The notes beneath the pieces were generated by a model. The model was not told the origin of the DNA, did no database searches, and saw only the letters and a program-made list of their open reading frames with translations. The position numbers were made by a program, and so were the translations under genes. DNA of 64,000 nucleotides from Candidatus Hydrogenedentota bacterium (GTDB lineage Bacteria; Hydrogenedentota; Hydrogenedentia; Hydrogenedentales; JAEUWI01): positions 189,670 through 253,669 of the forward strand of contig JACPGE010000056.1 in the NCBI GenBank assembly GCA_016182605.1, given 5' to 3'. Every line of letters starts with the position of its first letter. Position 1 is the stretch's first letter. Below, piece after piece: positions 34,843-42,459 of this stretch.

Positions 34843-37383
34843 ATGATCGAAGCAAAGTTCATTGAGGTTATCAGTAAGGATCTGGGTGTATCTGCGCGGC
34901 AGACCGAGGCCGCCATTGCCCTCTTCGACAAGGGATCCACGGTGCCCTTTGTGGCCCGTTACCGCAAAGACGTCACCGGGAACCTCAATGAAGTGCAACT
35001 GGAGCATATTGAGTCGCGCAACGTCGCCTTTACGGCGCTGATCAACCGCCGCGATGCGATTCTGGAAAACATTGCGAAGCAGGGAAAGCTGACGCCCGAG
35101 TTGCGGGAACAGATCCGTCTGGCGCAGGATCAGACCACCCTCGAAGATCTCTATCTTCCGTTCAAGAAACAACGCCGCACCAAGGCCACCATCGCGCGCG
35201 AACAGGGCCTGGAACCGCTGGCCGATATTATCTGGAACCGCGAGGTTCAGCCGGAACCCATTTCCGAAGTGGCCCTGCGCTTCATCGATTCTTCGAAGGG
35301 GGTCTCCACGCCCGAAGAAGCGCTCGACGGCGCACACAACATTATCGCGGAACGCATCTCCCTGCACGCGGACACACGAAGGACCCTGCGCAACGCGTTG
35401 CTGGAACAGGGCGTGCTCGTTTCCGCCGCTACCAAATTGGCCGCGGAACAGAAGACCAAATTCGAAGCCTACTACGCCTACTCCGAGCCGATGAAGTCGA
35501 TTCCCTCGCACCGCCTGCTTGCCGTGTTGCGCGGCGTGCGCATGGGCTTCCTCAGCATGGACCTCACGATCGACGACGAAGCCATGGTGGGGAAGCTTAA
35601 CCACCTGCTCTTCGGCGACGATCCGGCCCAGCCCTATGCCGATCTTCTGCGCGCCGCCCTGACGGACGCGTACAAGCGTCTGTTGCGTCCCTCGATCGAG
35701 AACGAAGCCGTTATACTTGCCCGGACCAAGGCCGACGAAGAGGCCATCCGGGTCTTCCGCGAAAATGCCGGCAACCTCCTCATGGCGCCTCCCGCGGGGA
35801 TGCTCGCGGTCATGGGCGTCGACCCGGGGATTCGCACCGGATCCAAACTCGCCGTGGTCGATGAGACGGGCGCCTACCGCGAAAGCGCCACCATCTATCC
35901 CGGGGAACCGCAACACGACGAAGCGGGCGCGGAAAAAGCCCTGGTCGATCTGATGGAGCGTTACAACATTCAGGCCTTCGCCATCGGCAATGGCACCGGA
36001 TCGCGCGAAGTGGCCAAGTTCATCAACGATGTCCTCCGCAAGCTGGGCAAGAAGGACGCCTTCACGGTATTCGTCAACGAAGCGGGAGCCTCCATCTATT
36101 CGGCTTCGAAAACGGCCCGCGATGAGTTCCCCGACCTGGACATTACGATACGCGGCGCGATTTCCATCGCGCGCCGTTTGCAGGATCCGCTTGCGGAACT
36201 GGTGAAACTGGAGCCGCGCAATATCGGCGTGGGCCAGTACCAGCACGACGTGAATCAGAAGAGTCTCCGCGAAGGCCTCTACCGCACCGTCGAACTGTGC
36301 GTGAACTTGGTCGGCGTGAATCTGAACACCGCCTCGGTGGAACTGTTGCGCTACATCAGCGGCATCCAGATGGGCACCGCGCAAAATATCGTCGAGTTCC
36401 GCAACCAGCACGGGCCCTTCAAGTCCCGGGCACAGCTTCACGATGTTGCGGGAATCGGCGAGAAGACCTTCGAGCAGTGCGCCGGCTTTCTCCGTATTGC
36501 CGATGGCGAGAACCCCTTGGACAGTACCGCCATCCACCCGGAAACCTACCCCGTGGTGGAGCAGATCAGCGCCTCGCTCAATATGCCCGTGGCAGCGATC
36601 ATCGCCAAGCCAGAACTGATCCAGACCATCAAGTTTGAGGTCTTCTCTTCGGAGCTGGTGGGGCAATTCAGCCTGGCGGATATTCGCGAAGAACTCCTGA
36701 AGCCCGGCCGCGACCCCCGCCAGGAGTTCAAGGTGCCCCATTTCCTCGATGGCGTCGGCCAGTTGGAAGATCTGGAAAAAGGCATGGTGACCGAAGGCGT
36801 GGTCACCAACGTCACCGATTTCGGCGCGTTTGTGGATATCGGCGTCCACCAGGACGGCTTGGTGCACCTCTCCGAACTCGCCAACCGCTTCGTCAAGGAT
36901 CCCTCAGAGATCGTTCAGGTTGGACAGATTATCAAGGTCAAGGTCATCGATGTCGACAAGGACCTCCGCCGCATCTCCCTTTCCATGAAGGCCCTGCAGG
37001 CCCCGGCTGCCAGCGGTGGTGGACGCCGCAGACCGGAGCAGCGCACGGAAGACGGGGCTGCCCCCGCTGCGCAGACCGCGCCCCGGGAAGAGGCGCCCCG
37101 TGGCGATCGCCCCCAACGCACTGATCGACCGGAAGGCTCGGAACGGCAGGATCGGCCCCGGCAGGACGACCGGCCGCGACGGGATGATCGGCCACGTCAA
37201 GGGGGGGGCGGGCGGGGTGGCCAACAGGGCGGCCGCTCCAAGCCGAACAAAAAGGGCCGGGGAGGCGATGATCGCCGCCCCCAACAGGCTCCGCCGGCGC
37301 CCAAGGACCGCAAGCCGGACAACATGAACACGGCCTTGGCCGATCAGTTGGCGGCGATGCGGGAGCAGTTGCTCAAGAAGTAG
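34843..37383 (+). CDS. tex: Tex family RNA-binding transcription accessory protein with long RG/RP-rich tail
   Basis: An 846-residue Tex/Spt6-like protein. The family start is ISKDLGVSARQTEAAIALFD, with the conserved VPFVARYRKDVTGNL. The YqgF-like domain is near residue 325 (VMGVDPGIRTGSKLAVVD). HhH segments follow (YISGIQMGTAQNIVEFR), and the S1 domain is at about residues 645-715 (GMVTEGVVTNVTDFGAFVDI). After the S1 domain there is an unusual tail of about 120 residues rich in Arg, Asp, Pro, Gly and Gln (RPRQDDRPRRDDRPRQGG), probably disordered and RNA-binding. The ATG at 34843 matches the family N-terminus; the open frame upstream is unsupported. Confidence 0.93.
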   Translation: MIEAKFIEVISKDLGVSARQTEAAIALFDKGSTVPFVARYRKDVTGNLNEVQLEHIESRNVAFTALINRRDAILENIAKQGKLTPELREQIRLAQDQTTLEDLYLPFKKQRRTKATIAREQGLEPLADIIWNREVQPEPISEVALRFIDSSKGVSTPEEALDGAHNIIAERISLHADTRRTLRNALLEQGVLVSAATKLAAEQKTKFEAYYAYSEPMKSIPSHRLLAVLRGVRMGFLSMDLTIDDEAMVGKLNHLLFGDDPAQPYADLLRAALTDAYKRLLRPSIENEAVILARTKADEEAIRVFRENAGNLLMAPPAGMLAVMGVDPGIRTGSKLAVVDETGAYRESATIYPGEPQHDEAGAEKALVDLMERYNIQAFAIGNGTGSREVAKFINDVLRKLGKKDAFTVFVNEAGASIYSASKTARDEFPDLDITIRGAISIARRLQDPLAELVKLEPRNIGVGQYQHDVNQKSLREGLYRTVELCVNLVGVNLNTASVELLRYISGIQMGTAQNIVEFRNQHGPFKSRAQLHDVAGIGEKTFEQCAGFLRIADGENPLDSTAIHPETYPVVEQISASLNMPVAAIIAKPELIQTIKFEVFSSELVGQFSLADIREELLKPGRDPRQEFKVPHFLDGVGQLEDLEKGMVTEGVVTNVTDFGAFVDIGVHQDGLVHLSELANRFVKDPSEIVQVGQIIKVKVIDVDKDLRRISLSMKALQAPAASGGGRRRPEQRTEDGAAPAAQTAPREEAPRGDRPQRTDRPEGSERQDRPRQDDRPRRDDRPRQGGGGRGGQQGGRSKPNKKGRGGDDRRPQQAPPAPKDRKPDNMNTALADQLAAMREQLLKK

Positions 37384-37449
37384 TGCGCGGGGCAGCCGGG
37401 TCTTCGGGGCTAGATTTTACCATTTTTAGCCTTATTTCCACTCGGCGAC

Positions 37450-37478
37450 TTGACATGCTACCCCGCCTGTGGTATCTT
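37450..37478 (+). promoter_or_regulatory. strong sigma-70 promoter of the DksA/TraR gene
   Basis: Consensus TTGACA (37450-37455), 17-nt spacer, TATCTT (37473-37478), about 100 nt before the start codon. Confidence 0.7.
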
Positions 37479-37576
37479 TCTGCGTCTGGTCTGGCTCCCG
37501 GGTCTTTTCCCGGCCGGATCGGCCCAATTGTGTGCGAAATAAAAGCCGCAGTACAGCAGTAGAAGGTGAGTAGTCC

Positions 37577-37966
37577 ATGGGAGTTCCTCCGGCAATCAAC
37601 AAGCGCGATTTGAAGAAGTTTGAGAAATTGCTTCTTGCGGAACGCGATCATTTGAGTGGCAGCATCCGGACGATTGAAGCGGCATCGCGCGAGGAATCCG
37701 GGCGTGACAACAGCGGCGATTTCACCAGCTATGCGGAGTCCGGCACCGACAACTTTGAGCTGGAAACCGCGCTGAATATCGCCAGCGGGGAGTCGGACTG
37801 GCTGGTCAACGTCAACGAAGCCTTGCAGCGCATACACAATGGCACCTATGGCGTGTGCCCTTCCTGTGAAAAGCCCATCCCCAGGCGGCGCCTCGAAGTC
37901 TTTCCTTCGGCAAAATTTTGCGTTCTCTGCCAGGGCGAGATCGAAAAGCGGAACAACAACTACTGA
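37577..37966 (+). CDS. DksA/TraR family zinc-finger protein
   Basis: A 129-residue DksA/TraR-type regulator. A coiled-coil N-terminal half (RDLKKFEKLLLAERDHLSG) carries the acidic tip region SGRDNSGDF. The C-terminal C4 zinc finger is CPSCEKPIPRRRLEV, then KFCVLC. Such proteins insert into the RNA polymerase secondary channel and modulate transcription, often with ppGpp. Length and layout fit the short YocK/DksA-like proteins next to lgt or lspA in many phyla. It has a strong promoter and its own terminator. Confidence 0.88.
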   Translation: MGVPPAINKRDLKKFEKLLLAERDHLSGSIRTIEAASREESGRDNSGDFTSYAESGTDNFELETALNIASGESDWLVNVNEALQRIHNGTYGVCPSCEKPIPRRRLEVFPSAKFCVLCQGEIEKRNNNY

Positions 37967-37984
37967 GATCCCTCGATTGACACG

Positions 37985-38021
37985 CGGCCGGCCCAGCATC
38001 TGGTAACCGGCCCGTTTTTTT
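37985..38021 (+). terminator. rho-independent terminator
   Basis: A stem of 7 bp with one bulge (37985-37991 with 38007-38014) followed by seven T residues. Confidence 0.75.
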
Positions 38022-38096
38022 CTGACCTTCCCCCAATCCCGTTCCAATCAATGCCCTTCCCGCCGTTCAGTGGAGGAAGGAGCGCCTTGGACTTCC

Positions 38097-38930
38097 ATGC
38101 ACCCTGTACTTCTCGAAATCGGCCCCATTAAGCTCTATTCCTATGGTCTCATGATTGCCATTGGGTTTCTGCTCGTCCTGTATCTGATGCAGCGCGAAGC
38201 CCCGAAGTGGGGGCTGGATCCCGACCTGATTGGTGAGTTGTGTTTCTGGGGGTTGTTCTTTGGCGTGATCGGCACCCGTGCCGCCCATATCATCATGTAT
38301 TCGGAGAACTACGCCTGGAACGACCCCTTCGGCTGGATCAACATCACGCGCGGTGGACTGGTTTTTCAGGGGGCCATACCGACGACCCTGCTTTACCTAT
38401 ACATTCGGTTGCGCCAGAAGAAGGTTTCTTTCTGGCCGGTGACCGATCTGGCCATGCCCTACATTCCCATCGCCCAGGCCTTCGGCCGCTTTGGGTGTTT
38501 CATGTATGGGTGCTGTTATGGCCAACGCGCGGATCACCTCTGGTGCGCGGTCCAGTTTCCTCCCGAGAGCCCACCGTATCAGAATCACCTGGCCCACTTC
38601 CCCGAATTCAATCCGGCCTTGAACCCGTTTTCCTATCCCGTTCATCCGACGCAGCTCTACAGTGTGGTGCTCTTGTTGGGGATAAGCGGGCTGCTCTTTC
38701 TGTTGAGAAAGCGGTTTGCGTCAGTATCGGGTGCCTGTTTCGCGTTTTACTTCATTTTGTATGGGGTAAAACGCTTCATCGTCGAACACTACCGTGGCGA
38801 TGACAACCCCAGAAATTTGGGTCTGGACATGATCAGCAACCAGCAGGTCTTCTGTTTGCTCATGATCCTGGCCGGGGCGATGCTGTTTGCATACCTGCGC
38901 AAAAGATCGCAAACAGCCATAACCGGGTAA
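38097..38930 (+). CDS. lgt: prolipoprotein diacylglyceryl transferase
   Basis: Transfers diacylglycerol from phosphatidylglycerol to the lipobox cysteine of prelipoproteins in the inner membrane. It is 277 residues with about seven hydrophobic segments. The typical start is HPVLLEIGPIKLYSYG. The catalytic region is ITRGGLVFQGA. The Lgt signature near residue 140 is GRFGCFMYGCCYGQRA, and YPVHPTQLYS follows. The ATG at 38097 is preferred; the in-frame GTG at 38070 precedes GGAGGAAGGAG and would add nine unconserved residues. It is convergent with the next gene, only 3 nt between stops. Confidence 0.94.
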   Translation: MHPVLLEIGPIKLYSYGLMIAIGFLLVLYLMQREAPKWGLDPDLIGELCFWGLFFGVIGTRAAHIIMYSENYAWNDPFGWINITRGGLVFQGAIPTTLLYLYIRLRQKKVSFWPVTDLAMPYIPIAQAFGRFGCFMYGCCYGQRADHLWCAVQFPPESPPYQNHLAHFPEFNPALNPFSYPVHPTQLYSVVLLLGISGLLFLLRKRFASVSGACFAFYFILYGVKRFIVEHYRGDDNPRNLGLDMISNQQVFCLLMILAGAMLFAYLRKRSQTAITG

Positions 38931-38933
38931 TCC

Positions 38934-39395
38934 CTACTGGGCTTTGACCACCAGCACCAATTCGCCCCCACCCGTCAGCTTGAGCCCCCGCATCTTTACC
39001 ATCTTGTCCGGCTGCATCATGATGGAAGGGGCCAAGGCGGTCCGTTCCTTACCCGCTTTGGACGTCTCCATAATCCGCATGTCCACCTTGATGCGATTGT
39101 TGGCGTCCTTCTCCATGGGCATGACGTGGAGGCCATACTGAGCATCGAGGGGAAACTCTTTATCCTCGAGGAGTTTGATCTCCGATTTGCCGGTCTTGAT
39201 GGCGTGGTAGGTATCGAAGGGCAGATCGGCGACGGCCTTGCGGATATCGTTCAATTCCGGGTCGAAAAGGGGCTCCTTCCGGTTCTCCTGGGTAGCCTGG
39301 GCGGCCCAGTAGGAGAATTGGATCGGGGACTTCGTGTCGGGCGTGTCCGAGTGGAGGAGGGCCATGCTCACGAGGGTGATGCTTAGAAAGGTCAC
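38934..39395 (-). CDS. small secreted protein, third gene of the ECF sigma operon
   Basis: A 153-residue protein with a short signal peptide (FLSITLVSMALLHSDT). The rest is a single small domain with FDTYHAIKTGKSEIKL, GLHVMPMEKDAN and MVKMRGLKLTGGGELVLVV. I do not recognise the family. Its start overlaps the anti-sigma stop by 4 nt, so it is translationally coupled and is the last gene of the operon. It is probably periplasmic and could be a ligand or stress sensor for the anti-sigma factor, but that is inference. Confidence 0.7.
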   Translation of the reverse strand: MTFLSITLVSMALLHSDTPDTKSPIQFSYWAAQATQENRKEPLFDPELNDIRKAVADLPFDTYHAIKTGKSEIKLLEDKEFPLDAQYGLHVMPMEKDANNRIKVDMRIMETSKAGKERTALAPSIMMQPDKMVKMRGLKLTGGGELVLVVKAQ

Positions 39396-39847
39396 TCGAG
39401 GTCATCCCCTGCGGTTTTAATCCAGATGGTGGTGGAGCCATCGTCTGAGGGGTACCAATCGACCGTTGCGCCGTCGTAATCCGTGTAGACGGCCTGAATT
39501 TCCGTCGCCTCGACCGGGCGATTCGCGGGAAAGAGGGTAAAGGCGAGGGCGAGCCCCACGAGGATGGCGGCGGTCACGAGGGAGGTGTAGGCCCAAAGCC
39601 CGCGAAAAGAGTACCGCGGCTGGCGTTCGATGCCCTCGGCAATACCGGACATGAACAGGTCGAACTGGGGCTCGGCGATACTGGGGGCCTGGCGGCTGGC
39701 GGCGATCCCGTTCCGGACCGCGCTCAACAACGAGTGGTATTCCCGGCAGACAGCACAATCGGCGAGATGGGCTTCGACCCACTCCGGATCCTTCGCTTCG
39801 CCGTCGAAGAAAGCTTCCACGGTGTTCTGGTGTCTACAGGTCTTCAT
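39392..39847 (-). CDS. membrane-bound zinc-finger anti-sigma factor
   Basis: A 151-residue anti-sigma factor of the zf-HC2/ZAS type. The zinc motif is in CRHQNTVEAFFDGEAK ... HLADCAVC (H-x3-C-x2-C) within residues 4-38, and binds the sigma factor in the cytoplasm. One transmembrane helix follows (about residues 85-110: YTSLVTAAILVGLALAFTLF), and about 40 residues face outside. The start overlaps the sigma gene stop by 4 nt (ATGA), the usual coupling for sigma/anti-sigma pairs. Confidence 0.88.
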   Translation of the reverse strand: MKTCRHQNTVEAFFDGEAKDPEWVEAHLADCAVCREYHSLLSAVRNGIAASRQAPSIAEPQFDLFMSGIAEGIERQPRYSFRGLWAYTSLVTAAILVGLALAFTLFPANRPVEATEIQAVYTDYDGATVDWYPSDDGSTTIWIKTAGDDLE

Positions 39848-40488
39848 TGAAGTTCCTCCAACACACCCCGTTCTTTAAGGGTATTTTGCAGTTTTTTCCG
39901 TGCATGATGCAAGCGGCTCATGACCGTTCCCAGGCTGCACTGCATCACCTGCGCCATCTCCTCATAGGAGAGGCCCTGGAACTCCCGCAGCATAAAGGCG
40001 GTGCGGTGTTTCGCCGGCAACTGGTTGATGGCCAGGTTGATAGCGGCGCCCAGTTCCTTGCTCTCCAGTTGCTTCCCCGGGTGGGGGTCCGGGCTCTGCG
40101 AGTTCATTAAAATTTCGTCTTCCACCGCCACCGCGTTGAGGCGGCGCTTCTTGAACTGATCCTTGCAGTGGTTGGCCGTGATCCGGAGGAGCCAGCTCTT
40201 GAAGGAGGCCTCGCCCCGGAACTGCTTCAGCGACCGGTAGGCCTTGATAAAGACCTCCTGCGACGTGTCCCACGCCTCCTCCCGGTTGCGCAAGAAGTGG
40301 TAGGCCAGGGCATAGACTTCATTCCGAAAGCGGCGGACGAGTTCTTCGAAGGCTTCCATACGGCCCGCCTGGGCCCAGGCAACCAGCCGGGCCTCGTCGG
40401 CCAAATGGAGTTCTTCACGCCTCAGGCGCTCGTTTTCTTTCATCGCGCAGCCATCAAAAAACAACGAGACATCCATCGCAACACTCAT
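39844..40488 (-). CDS. ECF (extracytoplasmic function) sigma factor
   Basis: A 214-residue sigma-70 family protein. Region 2 shows FEELVRRFRNEVYALAYHFL, then WDTSQEVFIKAYRSL and FKSWLLRITANHCKDQFK. Region 4 shows LPAKHRTAFMLREFQGLSY and EEMAQVMQCSLGTVMSRLHH, the helix-turn-helix that reads the -35 box. The ATG at 40488 has AGGAG 7 nt upstream; the open frame reaches 40701 but that extension has no support. It is first in a three-gene operon with its anti-sigma factor. The target promoters are unknown; autoregulation is likely but no clear ECF-type promoter was found. Confidence 0.9.
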   Translation of the reverse strand: MSVAMDVSLFFDGCAMKENERLRREELHLADEARLVAWAQAGRMEAFEELVRRFRNEVYALAYHFLRNREEAWDTSQEVFIKAYRSLKQFRGEASFKSWLLRITANHCKDQFKKRRLNAVAVEDEILMNSQSPDPHPGKQLESKELGAAINLAINQLPAKHRTAFMLREFQGLSYEEMAQVMQCSLGTVMSRLHHARKKLQNTLKERGVLEELQ

Positions 40489-40917
40489 CGTCCAGCTCCT
40501 TGCTGCTTCTTCTGATGGAATAGACGCAAGAAGGCGAAAGGTATTCAAAATGGAATGGCTGTTATTTCCGGTTAAGGATTTAGAGGCCCATTGTAGCCGG
40601 AACCGCGGGTCAAAACCACGCCCAAAGCTGCAAGCATGGCGCTGGAATCCCTTTAGGGGGGCCTCCGGGGAGAGCGTGGCGATAGGAAATAGGGGATCCA
40701 AACGGAAGGGGCACGCCCCTTACCGTGAAGCGCTTCCGTTGTACAGGGATTGTATTGACTTGACACCCGACCCTCGGGCGGGGCGGAATTTCTGCCCCGC
40801 AAGATCGGAGCATGGGAACGGCAGCATGATACTTGTGCGGCTGCAAATGGGCCCCAATCAACTTGGCTACGCGATCTTGCCCAAATTCTTCAGATCCGGA
40901 GGAGCGCCAGTCAGTAG

Positions 40918-40980
40918 CCTTGGGCGCGAGCCCAAGGATCAGGTATTTCCCCAATGCCGAATCCGTGAAGCGGATGGCAG
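40918..40980 (+). repeat. REP-like hairpin repeat, left copy
   Basis: Hairpin CCTTGGGC (40918-40925), loop GCGA, GCCCAAGG (40930-40937), followed at 40960-40980 by AATCCGTGAAGCGGATGG. Confidence 0.7.
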
Positions 40981-41139
40981 AATCGTCGTTGCGATCCCAG
41001 ACTTTGCATCGACTGTATTCGATGGGGTGGCCATCGACCTGCCGCCAGAATATCCAACGCTGGCACGGCATTCCCCTGGATTCTGAACAGGGCTCGGCGC
41101 CCATGCTCCGGGGCCGCACCTATAACGTGTGCATATTCG

Positions 41140-41201
41140 CTACCATCCGCTTCGCGGATTCTGGACGTCGAGGTGCGGATTCCTGGGGCTCACGCCCCAG
41201 G
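41140..41201 (-). repeat. REP-like hairpin repeat, right copy in inverse orientation
   Basis: Hairpin arms at 41182-41189 and 41194-41201 around a 4-nt loop. On the minus strand this copy then reads AATCCGCGAAGCGGATGG, matching the left copy with one difference. Confidence 0.7.
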
Positions 41202-41396
41202 CAAATGACTGCCGCCGCTCCGCGGCTGGAAGGCCAAAAATAATGGGCGGAACTGCACCGGAGCTCAGGATTCGTAGAAAATTAGATTTGCCAAAACGAA
41301 ATCCGAAACTCTTGGGGTTTGCTCACATCCACTCGGAGTTCAATGTCCTTGGGGCTTGACCACAGCACGTTTCCAACGCGCTCTTGTCCGAATCCC

Positions 41397-42374
41397 CTAA
41401 TACGCCCTTACCAAGACGAATTCCACCATGCCTTCCATGGAGCGGCGGAATTCGGAATCGGGCAGGGGGGACAGGGCGCTGATGGCCTCGTCGGCGAATT
41501 TTCGCAGGAGGGTTTCGGTCTGCTGGGGCACGCCGCAGTCGAGGGCCAAGCCCACCACCCAGGCGCGTTCTTCGTCGTCCACGTCGCCGTGGCGCATGGC
41601 TTCGATGCGCTTTAGGTCGGCGGGGGAGACGGTCTGCTTGAGGTACATGATGGGAATCGTCTTTTTCCCCTCAATCAAATCGCCGCAGGAGGGTTTACCG
41701 GTCTGTTCGGCGGTCTGGGTGATGTCGATGAGGTCATCCACGATCTGGAAGGCAATGCCCAGTGCGGTGCCATAGGCACGCAGGGCATCGCGGTGGGTGC
41801 GGTCGATGACGTAGGCGGGGGCGCTGCACGCTTCGGCGAAGAGGCTGGCGGTCTTCTGTTCCGCGAGCATGATGCAGTCCGCCTCGCGGATGGGCTCGTT
41901 CTCCCTGCCAAAGAAGAACAATTCCCCTTCCGCCATGCGCCGCACCGAAGTGATGGCATTGGCAATGACGGTGCAGGAGTCATATTCGGCCAGGATCTCG
42001 ACAGAACGCGCCACGAGGTAGTCGCCACCCAGGATGGCCGCGTGGTTGTCCCACAGGCCGGTGAGGGAGGAGACCCCGCGGCGGAGCAGGGCGCGATCGA
42101 TCACGTCGTCGTGGGCGAGGGAGGCGATGTGCAGGGCTTCGAAGGCTGTGGCCAGCCGCACATAGCGCCGCAGATCCTTCCCGCCAATGGCGCCCGCCGC
42201 CAGGAGACAGAGGGCGGGGCGCAGCATCTTGCCGCCAAGGGGAATGGAGAGCGATTCCGTGAGGCCGACGAGGCTCAGGGCATCTCTCCAGAGCTGCTCC
42301 ACCTCGGCGCGAACCCCGCGCAGTGGGGCGTCAATCGGACGGTAAAGCTCAGGCAATGTGATGGTAGTAGACAC
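41397..42374 (-). CDS. polyprenyl diphosphate synthase (trans-isoprenyl type)
   Basis: A 325-residue class I prenyltransferase that elongates isopentenyl diphosphate chains, probably for quinone side chains or undecaprenyl-like carriers. The first aspartate-rich motif is in LAHDDVIDRALLRRG and the second in FQIVDDLIDI. The GGKMLRP substrate motif is near residue 48. Chain length cannot be read reliably. The GTG at 42374 begins the protein; an extended -10 (TGC-TACAAT) ends 6 nt before it with no Shine-Dalgarno, so the mRNA is probably leaderless. The gene is preceded by an independent secreted hydrolase gene. Confidence 0.93.
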   Translation of the reverse strand: MSTTITLPELYRPIDAPLRGVRAEVEQLWRDALSLVGLTESLSIPLGGKMLRPALCLLAAGAIGGKDLRRYVRLATAFEALHIASLAHDDVIDRALLRRGVSSLTGLWDNHAAILGGDYLVARSVEILAEYDSCTVIANAITSVRRMAEGELFFFGRENEPIREADCIMLAEQKTASLFAEACSAPAYVIDRTHRDALRAYGTALGIAFQIVDDLIDITQTAEQTGKPSCGDLIEGKKTIPIMYLKQTVSPADLKRIEAMRHGDVDDEERAWVVGLALDCGVPQQTETLLRKFADEAISALSPLPDSEFRRSMEGMVEFVLVRAY

Positions 42375-42380
42375 GCCGGG

Positions 42381-42389
42381 ATTGTAGCA
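42381..42389 (-). promoter_or_regulatory. extended -10 promoter placed for a leaderless transcript
   Basis: On the minus strand: TGC-TACAAT, then 6 nt, then the GTG start at 42374. No Shine-Dalgarno is present. Confidence 0.55.
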
Positions 42390-42459
42390 TACGCGCCCCT
42401 GGGAAGTGAATTTAGAGGCCCTTTCGACCTCTCTGAAGGCGATATCCCGCTTTGATGGG

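Larger units (their letters stand above)
40489..41396. other. non-coding region with REP-like inverted pair
   Basis: About 900 bp without a supported gene; the open frames on both strands lack ribosome sites and domain resemblance. The central feature is a pair of inverted, diverged 60-bp repeats (40918-40980 and 41140-41201), each starting with an 8-bp-stem hairpin. The text around them (GGGGCTCACGCCCC and CCGCTCCGCGGC) recalls the hairpin-rich intergenic repeats seen in planctomycete-like genomes. Confidence 0.55.

Noticed and set aside
36990..37330. Frameshift suspected in the Arg/Gly-rich tail of tex
   Set aside because: The frame stays open to a normal stop, and the tail ends in a structured helix (LADQLAAMREQLLKK), as expected for an intact protein.
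40550..41119. Open frames on both strands in the region after the sigma factor
   Set aside because: No Shine-Dalgarno, no domain resemblance, and they run through inverted hairpin repeats; better read as non-coding.
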